Shown here one piece after another: positions 55,101 through 64,000 of a stretch of 64,000 bases of DNA. The notes under the pieces were generated by a model. That model had not been told where the DNA came from. It made no database searches and saw nothing but the letters and a program-made list of their open reading frames with translations. The position numbers and the translations under genes are program-made. The DNA comes from Phragmites australis. Its lineage: Eukaryota; Streptophyta; Magnoliopsida; Poales; Poaceae. The stretch's first letter is position 1. Every line of letters begins with the position of its first letter. The stretch covers positions 15,907,819 to 15,971,818 of the forward strand of contig NC_084924.1 in assembly GCF_958298935.1 (NCBI RefSeq), in the 5' to 3' direction.

Positions 55101-56335
55101 TGTAAGATAGCAATCCCAACACATGCATTATTGAATGTTATCTTACATTTGCCATTTCCAAAATGGCAATCATATCCATCATTGTCCAAACATGAAACAC
55201 TAATCAAATTCCTCTGTAAAGAGGGAACATAAAGCACATCTCTAAGAATTAATGTGAATCCATCAGCAAGCTCCAGAGGAAGGTCGCCAATGGCTTCAAC
55301 ATCTGCTTGGACTCCATTTGCGACTTTAACGTGTCTTTCGCTTCTTTGCGTAGTCCTCGTCGAACGGAATCCCTGTAATGAGTTTGCAACATGAACAGTT
55401 GCTCCTGAGTCAATCCACCATGTAGATTTCGAATAACTCACATACAGGATTTCATTTATGAACGTAATAATGTTCTCACCTTTCTTTGCCATTATCATTT
55501 TCAAGAATTCGGGACAGTCTTTCTTGTAATGCCCCGTCTTCTTGCAATGAAGACACTGATCTTTCTCCACTGTGAATTTCTTTTGTTGATGCTGCATGGG
55601 GCCTTTGCCCTTGCCCTTTGGAGAGTTGGCATCGAAATTCTTTTTCTTGTTATTCTCTTTCACATAGTTGATGAAACCACCATGTGAAGCTTTTATCCTT
55701 TCCTCTTCTTGCACACACATAGCAATGAGCTTCTCTAAATCCCACTTCTCGGGCTGTATGTTGTAGTTTACAACAAATGTATCAAACTCTTTTGGCAAAG
55801 AAGCAAAAATCAAATGGATAAGGAACTCATCCTTTAGAGCCAGATCCATTGGTTTGAGCTTGGATGCCAAGTTGCTCATCCTCAGTATGTGCTCTCTTAT
55901 GCCACTGCCTCCACCTGAGTATCTTTCTGTTACCAGCTGCTTTATCAGCTAGGTAGCATAAGTCTTTGAAGAGCCAGTAAACTGACTCTTTATTCTGTTC
56001 AGGTACTCAGTGACAGTGTCACACTCTGAGATCGAACCCACAATAGCAGGCTCAATCGTGTTCTTTATCACTGCCAAACATTTCTTGTTGGCAGTGACCC
56101 ACTTCCTATGCTCAAGGTCATAGGCCATCTTTTGGGATTGATAATCCCTATCTCTGGTTGCCCAAGCGGCATCAGCCTCGTTTGTCTCCCTCACCGGTGC
56201 CACAGGATCTGTAGGACACGGTGTGGTGACTACCCAATCAACCTCAGCCAAGATGAAGGCTAGGTCGATTTTCTTTTTCCACTCTGAATAGTTGTCACCT
56301 TTCAGAGTTGGAATCTCATTGATACAACCCATCAA
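52175..56335 (-). pseudogene. Copia gag-pol polyprotein, one in-frame stop
   Basis: The start ATG at 56335 (MMGCINEIPTLKGDNYSEWK) opens a 128-codon gag N-terminus. It ends at a TAG at 55951-55949, and the same frame then continues for 1234 codons from 55879. Counting within that 1234-residue part: zinc knuckle C-x2-C-x4-H-x4-C at 109-122; protease [11 protein letters not shown] at about 154-164; integrase His/Cys pairs at 303/308 and 334/337; catalytic D363, D426 and E471 ([25 protein letters not shown]); RT from about 745 with [15 protein letters not shown] and YVDD at 911-914; RNase H with SDSDYAGD (D1084) and E1125, ending near DPLTKGLPP. All catalytic motifs look intact, which is unusual in this window. 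The single stop prevents one continuous product unless read through. Lineage within Copia not assigned. Confidence 0.92.
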
Positions 56336-57290
56336 GTTGTACCCTCCTGAAAATACAATTCAAATAATGTGAGAACATGAAATGACACCACAATTGCATG
56401 CCTTGATTGCAACGTTGGTTAAAATCAAAACATACAACTGTTCCCTGCACTAATTCTATATCACCGTTGGGCAAAATAGAATTAATACATGAGATTATAC
56501 ATTAATATTATTATAATATTGCTATTAATCAACGTTGGTCAGAATAATAACAAAATTATAATAATAATCATCATTTTCATTTCCAGAATTAAATTCTCCC
56601 GTTGGTTTGAATTTAATAATGAAAATACGCAGCGGAAAACAATTTTAAATACTTTATACTATTTTTCCAGAATTATTTCTAGACTTTATAATTTTCTGGG
56701 CAAAATTATCGTTGGATAATTTTTTTTGCATAAAAATCACACCAATAATTCAATTTAAATACTTTCTGGAAAATGCTAAACAGTATAGATACTTTTATAC
56801 TGTTGAAAACGCCATTTCGGCCTTGACAGCCCATCCATTTCACTTTCGGCCCGTTACTGTTGGGCCCAGCCGGAGATTTGGCCCGCTAGCGGCCCGCGGC
56901 GGACGCGCCCGCGACGGCCGACGCGCGCCCAGGCCGCAACCTGGGCCTGGGTCGCCAATTCGGCCCATCAGCGCGCCCCCCCGCCCGCCCGCGTCGATCT
57001 CAGCCATTCATTTGGATCGGACGGCGCAGCGGCGATCTCGGCCGAACAAAACCCGACGTCGCCGCGCCCCTCGCCCTAACCCTAACCTATTCAATCTCCT
57101 CTCTCTCTCTCGCGAGACCGAGCGGCGACACGGTGGCCGGGGCGCTCCGCGGCGACCGGCGCCGGAGAGGAGAGACGGTGCCGCCGCGAGGCTCCTCGCC
57201 GGCGTGCGCGCTCCCCTAGGGGTGAGCGCGCCGCCGTCGAGTGGCTTCACGGTGGTGCCTGACCCCTTGAGCCCGCGGAGGAGGCGCTCG
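56336..57290 (-). other. Copia 5' leader region of abnormal origin
   Basis: The 955 bp between the matching LTR part and gag have no counterpart in the 3' LTR. The gag-side half is AT-rich and holds five CGTTGG motifs in similar contexts (about 56412, 56463, 56530, 56597 and 56711). The other half (56880-57290) is very GC-rich with CT and GCC repeats. No initiator-Met primer site was found. TGTATTTTCAG just before gag resembles a 3' splice site. Open frames on either strand here look like GC-driven low complexity. Confidence 0.6.
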
Positions 57291-57591
57291 GGGCTCGCCG
57301 GCGTCCGACGATGGTGACGTAGGCGCACGTAGTCCAGGGCGTGACGCAGAGGGTCAGGTGGAGCTTCCCGTCGGCACAGCGCCCCCTCCTCTAGATCGGT
57401 TAGGGTTTAGGTGTCGGTGGGGTGACTAGCGGCGCGGTGAACCTCGTACCGAGCGCCCCGGCCCCCACCTCTTTTTATAGCGCTGGCGACGGGGGCCCAC
57501 CAGCCATAATGGGCTGGACGCCCCCGATCAGGGCGCGGGTCAAGGTTCTAATTAAGCCGTTGAGCTTAATTAGTGAGAGATCAGTCTAACA
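57291..57591 (-). repeat. Copia 5' LTR, partial match
   Basis: It begins (minus strand) TGTTAGACTGATCTC at 57591 and includes the TATA box GCTATAAAAAGAGG. It matches 51690-51990 with about two differences, then the similarity ends abruptly at 57291. Confidence 0.85.
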
Positions 57592-59508
57592 GGCCAGTGG
57601 GAGAGGGAGCTCAGCAGCCACATGCCCTGCTTGGCCGTTTCCTCTCCTGCCTGCCACTCGCTCCCGAGGGGTCACAAGCAGCAAGCCAGCAAGGGATGGG
57701 GGGGGGGGGGGCAAAAGACGTGGCCACGATTTGCAGGATCTGTTTCGTGGCCAGGCCTGCTCGATCTGCGGATGTGGCCAGGATCGATAAACCTGGAGCT
57801 AGACTAGCGTGAGGTCTACAACTTTGTCAAATAGATAGTTTTCTTTTCCACGCAAAATCAAAAGATGGACTTCTTTAAATAAAATAAAATCCATAGATAG
57901 ACTATGCGAGCACATCCGTACAGGACAATTAGAAATATCCCAAGTTCATTTTGAAAAATTATCCCAACTTCATTTTGATTATCTGAGAATCAGGAATGGT
58001 CCGCGTATGAACAACTGACCACGCAGCTCACACTTTTGTTGTCGACATCAGAAAACAAAACATGGTCAAACTAAGAACCTCACCCATGCTGCTGGAGGTC
58101 AAAATAATTAAATTAATTCATTGCATCAAGTACTTATTTGTGTGTATAATAATTGAGCTTTTTATGGTCCTTGAGAGGTATCACTAAATTATACCTTCGA
58201 AGGTACAAAAATTTAGTTCCTATGTACCAAACCAAGTTATATTTTTTGTTTTTTTTACCTCCAAAGATGGTTAAACACTAGTAATAATTAGTTAGTCGGC
58301 ATGAGTACTTTTCTATCGCATTTCTTATTGTTGTAGTGGGCAAAAGTCCCTTTCCTAATATAAACTTCCAGCATTAATTTAATGTCATTTTCCGGCATTG
58401 ACTCCATGCTTCATTTCACTATCACTCTTCTCTCGATGAAATGAAATTACTGCAAGATCAAAACGGTAGCTTGCTAGCACTTTCTAATTTCAAGCACCTT
58501 TTCGGTACATTTTATATATCCTATATAGTCCAAAATATATTGGTTTAAGTGAATTCTTTTAGACACCCTTTGCCACCTCCTTTTGCCGCGTCATAGACGA
58601 TTCGGTGTCAAGATTTTTTTTCCTGGAAATAAACTATGGAGGGGGTTTATTTATAGTATATTGTCAGCAGAAGGATGAAACACCTAAATTTATAACTTCA
58701 AAAGATTAGCTCATTTGCTAGGGCTGACTTTATTTTTGTTTTTGGTTAAGACTTCTCCACGGATAGCAAAAGAGGTAACTGGAACAAAATTTCACAGTAC
58801 GACTTGCAGATAACAAGGCAACAAATTCTCAGTCAATTTGTCAGACTCCATGAAATATAATTATCCTGTACTGGATATGTTGCTTTCTTGTAGACCCTAC
58901 GACGTTGACAGAAATGAAACTAAACGGTTCCTTTTCCCTTCTACTGTAATGCAAATTAGTAGGTTGGTCACATATGCATGCAAATTAGTAGGCTGCCCCT
59001 GGATTTAGCTTGTTAAATTTTGCTATAATGTTGTGCGAATATCTTGGACATGACATTTAACTTATAAAATTAGTAGGTTATATTGCTTCCGAGCAGTTCG
59101 AGTTATGGCGTCCAATACGATGATATTTATGTTAACGAGGACCTACGTACACGAATTTGTGATTGGGTGATAACCTATACTTCCTCCATTCTCTTCTGTG
59201 CAAAAAAGAAAAACAAACTTCTAGAACTTTCATCACTAATACATATAAAATTGTTTGGATTTTGATGATAGATAATATAAAACTACCGTATCTAGACACC
59301 ATAAGGTTTTTCTACATTTCTGAGGTATATCTCTGTCACCGGAAAATGAATCTCTAGATGTATGAAAACTACTCGTAAATACGTAGGATATCTCGTAAAT
59401 ATAGAAGTTTATCTTTAAGAATGATAAGGAAAGACTTTAGAAATCATATGATGGCCTCATATATATACATAGCCAGGGAAACCTGCGAAGGACAAACCAA
59501 TTGAACTC
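57592..59508. other. Flank right of the Copia element, no supported gene
   Basis: GGCCA at 57592 is the right TSD copy. A G-run lies at about 57700-57710. Most of the rest is AT-rich non-coding DNA. ACCTTCGAAGGT, a 12-bp perfect palindrome near 58192, lies in a short segment with GAGAGGTA / TACCTCC ends that may be a small MITE. Confidence 0.55.
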
Positions 59509-60378
59509 CACTGGAAGAAAAATGATTTATACAGATGGTTCGGAAACCTATGCGAGACTTTTTTGAATCGTCTGTGAAAAAGAGTCTGTACAAATCAGAT
59601 TTATATAAACGATTTTTAAACCGTCTGTACAAATCATTTGTTCAGATGGCTTGTTATTGAAATCGTTTGTACTAAATTTTCTAAAGCTAAAAGAATCTAA
59701 AAATATATTTTTCATACCACACCAACCCCCTATATTATTATATAGGCGCGGTCGCAAGTCACACAATTTTTCACATAAAATACCACGAATGCATTTTCTA
59801 GGAGTCGAACTCGCAACCTCTAATCTCGAGTGAACATTTTCTTACCGTCTCACATATTGTTTATTGCTGACCATTGTATAAAAATAATATATATATAATA
59901 TATGCTCAAAACAAGTGGGACACTATTAGTACAGATGGTTGTAAACTTAGAACAGTCAGAACTGTCTGTATTGTTCCTTTTTGTACAGACGGTTCTAATT
60001 TAAAATCGTTTGTACTATTACTACCAATAGTATATACGGTTCTAGTTTAGAACCGTTTGTAATGTTCCTTCTTATATAGATGATTCTAATTTGGAACCAT
60101 ATGTACTATAGTTGCCAATAGTACAGATGGTTCTAGTTTGGAACCGTATGTACTGTTCTTTTTTTTCAGACAGTTCTAATTTAAAACCGTCTATACTATT
60201 TGTTCAGATGGTTGTAGTTTGTAACTGTTTGTACTATAGCGTCCCGCTTTATTGCAACTGCTCATTGCTATTTTCTCAGACGGTTCTAGTTTAGAGCCGT
60301 TTATGGTACCATTTGTACAGCTGGCTCCATAGATTCGTTTGTATATGGGCGTCCTACTAAATAGATTCTGTAGTAGTG
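59509..60378. mobile_element. CACTA-like non-autonomous element with subterminal repeats
   Basis: The left end reads CACTGGAAGAAAAATG (59509) and the right end, reversed, reads CACTACTACAGAATC (60378), both CACTA-type. Between them are many copies of ACAGATGGTTCTAGTTT and complements such as AGAACCGTCTG in both orientations, a different repeat family from the GTGACGGGT arrays. Flanking triplets are CTC and CTA, so a TSD is not proven. No transposase is present; about 870 bp. Confidence 0.55.
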
Positions 60379-60677
60379 CTATCTACAAGTCCATTGAAGT
60401 CATTCAAGCTTACAGGAGCTCTGAACCCTCGAGCCTTCTATAACTTAGATCTGTATTACCATCTCTTCCCGACTACTCACAAGGAGCCCTCCGTTTAGAT
60501 CCATCCCCTTGTAAACAGTCTTAGAGATTAATACAAGGCCAACATGATGTAGAGCTCTTAACCTAAGGGAGGCCTGAACTTGTATAAAATCCTATGTGTG
60601 CTATGTGTTTCGTCTAGTGGAAGCATCCCCTACTATTTTGACAAGTTCGTAAGATTGGTTCATCAATCGTTGACAGC

Positions 60678-60695
60678 TGGCACCGTCCATGGGGA
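60678..60695 (+). other. Candidate primer binding site
   Basis: TGGCACCGTCCATGGGGA lies two bases after the LTR end TGACA. It is close to the TGGCGCCGT-type primer sites common in plant Gypsy elements. Confidence 0.65.
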
Positions 60696-60970
60696 TCATG
60701 ACAAAAGGTGTTGAAACTTCTACACAGACATGCTGACGGCTTCAGCCAAACCTGCACTGAGGATCAGCTTCTCGGACGAGGGGTGATGACTCCAGCGATG
60801 ACGCTAGTGACGAGGTAAGTCACTTTATAGATCAGTACACCAAAGATTAGAGCATTGAGTTGGAACCACTTTGTTGCCAAGAATATTGCGAGAGTGACGT
60901 TCGCCGCTGCTTCCGACGACATGGATTCCAATGAATCTATCCAAAGAACTCCTATGATGACAAAAACACG

Positions 60971-62570
60971 ATGGATCTAGACTCCATCTCCAGTGGAGGT
61001 TACCCTCGGGAAGTCTTCGCCATAGGAGATGGGGATGCTGGTCTAGTCAATCATTATGACAATGATCCCACAAACATGCGAGTCCCTGTCGCTTCGGCTG
61101 CGCGAGACAACGGGCAACCTTCGCTGGTGACAACTCCTCATATCTCAAACCCTAACGGAGTCTAGGCGCTACAAATCTGCAACGGTGCAGGGGGCTCATC
61201 GCTACATATCTTCAACGACGTAGAGGCTCCTCCTTCTGCAGGAGGCCCTCATGTGACCCCCTACAACAGGTCTGATTACCTCCGATGGCATGGGCTAGAT
61301 CAACTCGATGATTGGTATGGCAAATGAAGCTATCATCTAGGCAAAAAACTCTCATCTAGCCATCACCGCGAATAGCTCTAATTATAGGAAGTCTCAGTCG
61401 ATCCTTCTCGTGGTGACTCAGATTCACAGAGATGCAACCCCCAGAACAAGATGGTCTGGGAAGATAACCGAGTGCCTAGACACCGCATGACCTCACTGAT
61501 CAGAGATCATCCCATCAATGATTTGTGCGAGGTTATCAATCGGTGAAGACGCTCGAAGACCCCTGAGGAGGAATCAACTGCGGCTCACCAGTCTAACTAG
61601 AGGACGTCTTGATGCCGCTCGAGTAGAAATCGAGGCATATCTCCGACCCTCATGGGTAGAACGCACGTGGCTACTTGGACTGAGAAGGGCACCATCAACG
61701 GGTGCCAGACCTTTTCTCCAGAACTACGAAGGATGAACTGGCCGGCTCGGTTCCACCTCAAGTCAATCGATAAGTACAACAGGAATACAAATTCTGTTGA
61801 GTTCCTCCAGATCTAAACTACGACCATCCAAGTGGGTGGCGGAGATGAAAAGGTAATGGAAAATTACCTCCCCATAGTCCTTGAAGGGGCAGCCAGGATC
61901 TGGCTCACCAATCTACCGTCAGGGACCATCTACTCGTGGGAGTAGCTCTTTGATCTATTTGGAGCCAACTTCCAAGGTATGTACATTTGCCTCGGCACAA
62001 AAAACAATCTCTTCTGTTGCAAGATGACGGAGAAAGAAACATTACGCAAGTTCATACGCCTCTTTAGCAACTCATGGAAAACCATCCCTAAGATAAATGA
62101 CCATGATGTCATCCAAGAATTTACTCGAGGGGTTAGGAGCTAACAATACGTTGAAGATGTTGCCAGGAAGGAGCCCGAGACGGTCACAGAACTCATTAAG
62201 ATCATCGATAAGGCAGCCAAGGCTAAAAGAAGCACTCTTGTTCGTTAAGGAGAGGGACCAGGGCATCAAACGCCCTTAACCTAGACTCGACAACGATGTG
62301 GCAAAGAGTACGTGCAATAAGAACTCCAAGAAAGGTTTGGGCAATAAAACCAAAACTGATGAAGTTTTTGCATATTTGCCAAACACCTGTCTTGACAAGT
62401 GCTCCAGCTCATCCTGGGCAAGAATTACAAACTAGGCACTGGTGAACGTTATGGCAAGCCTTGGTGCGACTTCTACCAAACCGACAACCACAGCCTCCAC
62501 CAATGCCGCCTCTGGTAGAAACTGATCAAGGCCGAGATCAACAAGGCTAAGGGGAAGAAGACCTAGGTCA
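60971..62570 (+). pseudogene. gag of the right-hand Gypsy element
   Basis: An open stretch at 60971-61165 (MDLDSISSGGYPREVFAIGD) may be the N-terminal part. The gag core is clear near 61855-62250: VMENYLPIVLEGAARIWLTN, PSGTIYSW, LFDLFGANFQGMY, KETLRKFIRLFS, INDHDVIQEFTRGV and TVTELIKIIDKAAKAKRST. A zinc-knuckle-like KPWCDFYQTDNHSLHQCRLW follows near 62460. Stops interrupt after YSW, after GVRS and after CRLW, and frames shift several times. Confidence 0.75.
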
Positions 62571-62619
62571 TAACCCAAAGTAAGGACTCCAGCCCCGGAT
62601 GTAGTGAGGATGACTCAGA

Positions 62620-63265
62620 CACAATGTCCTATCAGCTAGAAGAGAGGACCATTGATCACATATTCGATGGCTCTGCATCATACGAGTTCAAGCGGCAGTA
62701 CAAGACGATGGCCCGTGAAGTCGTAGCCGTTATCCCCAAGGGTCACCAGGCTATCAAATGATCCGACATTGAGATCTCCTTCGGCTAGGATGACTTCCCT
62801 GAGAACTTCATACGGCCAGGCTATTTCCCGATAGTGGTCGATCCTACGATCAACAACTGCAAGGTCTCTCTAGTGCTTATCAATGGAGGGAATTCTCTGA
62901 ACATCCTTTTCACAGGTGCACTTGAAGAGATATAGATCTCCTGATCTGTCATCAAGCTAGTTATGCAAGGCTTCCATGGCATAGTACCTAGATCTTCGGC
63001 CACACCCATCGGCTAGATATTGCTTCCCGTTACCTTCAGGAAGCAAGACAACTTCCGGATAGAAAAGATTTTGTTCGACATGGTTGACTTCGAGATGACA
63101 TATAATGCCATCTTGGGATGACCAAGCTTAGCCAAGTTCATAGTTGTCGCGCACTACACCTACCATTGCATAAAGATCCTAGGACCCGAGGGAGTTATCA
63201 ACGTCTGGGATTTCCCCAAGGTAGGTCTTCGCTTCGACAAGCGGAGTCTTGACATGAAGATGTAG
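62620..63265 (+). pseudogene. Aspartic protease region of the right-hand Gypsy element
   Basis: It reads MSYQLEERTIDHIFDGSASY, then GYFPIVVDPTINNCKVSLVL, then the active-site stretch INGGNSLNILF, then VTFRKQDNFRIEKILFDMVD and MTYNAILG. The usual active-site Asp is Asn here, so even without the stops it would be inactive. Stops occur in several places (after the ALEEI stretch, after NAILG). Confidence 0.78.
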
Positions 63266-63379
63266 CACCAACCCGATAAGGAGACAAAGAACTCGAGGCC
63301 TAAATTAAGCACAAATTATATATTCAGCCTAATGCAAAGCCGATCAAACAAAAGCTTTACAGTTCGCACCTGACCGGAA

Positions 63380-64000
63380 AGAAGGAATCAAGTAGGAAAT
63401 TGAGAGGCTTACAAAGGTAGGATTCATTAGAGAGATGGACCATCTCTAGTGGCTTGCCAATCCCATCATGGTTAAAAAATCAAATGGAAAGTGGCGTAAG
63501 TGTGTGGACTTCACCGACCTCAACAAATCTTGCTCGAAGGATGTCTTCCCCCTACCGCGCATAGATCAGATAGTCGACTCCACCTCTGGGTGCGACTATC
63601 TAAGCCTTCTCAATGCTTACTCCCGTTATCACAAGATCAATATGCATCTAAAGGATGAAGAGAAAACCTCGTTTATAACTCCTTTCAGAGTATATTGTTA
63701 TGTCAAGATGCTCTTTGGATTGAAGAATGCTGGCACCACATACCAATGAGGTATGCAGATAACTCCCCATGACCAGATTGGCCAAAACATCAAGGCTTAT
63801 GTCGACGATCTCGTCGTCAAGACTAGAAAGAAGGCAGCTCTCATCTCTGACCTGCAAGAAACCTTCGATAACCTACGCAAGAACCAAGGCATGCTTAGCC
63901 CAAAGAAGTGTACATTTGGAGTCGACGCAGGAAAATTGCTTGGATACCTAGTGTCGTTCTAGGGAATCGAAGTTAATAACAAAAAGATCAAAGCCATCGA
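63380..64000 (+). pseudogene. Reverse transcriptase of the right-hand Gypsy element, partial
   Basis: The sequence reads GFIREMDH, a stop, WLANPIMVKKSNGKWRKCVD, FTDLNKSCSKDVFPLPRIDQ, YHKINMHLKDEEKTSFITPF, MLFGLKNAGTTYQ, a stop, then QNIKAYVDDLVVKTRKKA and LSPKKCTFGVDAGKLLGYLV, and another stop near 63960. YVDD is intact. The domain continues past the window end. Confidence 0.88.

Larger units (their letters stand above)
51504..57591 (-). mobile_element. Young Ty1/Copia retrotransposon
   Basis: The element is read on the minus strand and flanked by a perfect 5-bp TSD GGCCA (51499-51503 and 57592-57596). The left (3') LTR has the inverted termini TGTTAGA and TCTAACA. One long gag-pol frame lies between the LTRs in the order gag, zinc knuckle, protease, integrase, RT, RNase H, the Copia order. 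The LTR parts that can be aligned (301 bp) differ at about two positions, which implies a recent insertion. One stop in gag is the only coding lesion seen. The 5' LTR side is abnormal: only 301 of 487 bp match the left LTR. Confidence 0.92.
60379..64000 (+). mobile_element. Degraded Gypsy retrotransposon, cut by window end
   Basis: A partial LTR end (60379-60675, ending GTTGACA) is followed by a primer-site-like sequence and then gag, protease and RT on the plus strand. Many in-frame stops are present throughout. The 5' part of the LTR is missing or hidden behind the CACTA-like element that abuts it. RT wording (RIDQIVDSTSGCDYLSLLNA, YVDDLVVKT) is close to that of the Tat element at 1-13848, so it is probably also Tat-like but of another family. 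The second RNase H and integrase would lie beyond the window. Confidence 0.85.

Noticed and set aside
56712..57317. 201-codon plus-strand frame in the Copia leader
   Set aside because: Composition is Arg/Pro/Ala low complexity caused by high GC; no domain, and a competing minus-strand frame is equally open.

Overview
The window is plant nuclear DNA, almost certainly from a grass (Poaceae), probably a large repeat-rich panicoid-type genome. The evidence is nested LTR retrotransposons, CACTA, hAT and Mutator-type DNA transposons, MITEs, captured host-gene fragments, spliceosomal-type intron signals, TATA boxes and a GC-rich grass-style coding region. There are no bacterial operons, CRISPR arrays, rRNA genes or convincing tRNA genes. 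Only one probable host gene is visible, a 190-residue secreted protein at 20065-20637. Nearly everything else is transposable elements or their debris. The species cannot be fixed from the sequence alone.

Layout. (1) 1-13848: a minus-strand Ty3/Gypsy element of the Tat type. Its left LTR is cut by the window edge. Its gag, protease, RT/RNase H, second RNase H and integrase are broken by stops and frameshifts. A separate gene lies on the opposite (+) strand at 1671-4937, with its own upstream TATA box and a plausible intron. (2) 13849-19537: an older reverse-oriented LTR remnant, interrupted by a 4.1-kb solo-LTR-like insertion (14109-18219, TSD AAAAG). (3) 19.7-20.7 kb: the host gene with a G-box, an RY repeat, a TATA box and a poly(A) signal. 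(4) 22.44-33.04 kb: a composite minus-strand CACTA region with four subterminal-repeat arrays, a TNP2-type transposase, a TNPA-like and Ulp1-like second gene, and a third segment holding an unrecognised protein with a duplicated domain. (5) 35.6-41.8 kb: a hAT transposase pseudogene split by a 4.8-kb LTR insertion. That insertion itself contains a Pack-MULE (9-bp TSD) carrying a UPF0496/At14a-like gene fragment, giving three nesting levels. (6) 43642-44994: a solo LTR with a perfect 5-bp TSD, same family as element 1. (7) 45184-46071: a non-autonomous hAT-like element with a perfect 8-bp TSD carrying a vicilin-like globulin gene fragment. About 2.4 kb including part of it is duplicated in tandem to 50405. 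(8) 51504-57591: a young, nearly intact minus-strand Ty1/Copia element (TSD GGCCA) whose two LTRs do not match over their full length. (9) 59509-60378: a small CACTA-like repeat element. (10) 60379-64000: a degraded plus-strand Gypsy element running off the window.

How it fits together. The region has grown by insertion into insertion. The order of events can be read from target-site duplications and from which element interrupts which. Host genes appear mostly as captured fragments inside DNA transposons. I found no convincing new multi-gene functional system. The observations most worth follow-up are the antisense gene of the Tat element, the two transduplicated gene fragments, the duplicated-domain protein in the CACTA region and the asymmetric Copia LTRs. 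All coordinates, identities and homology calls were made by eye.
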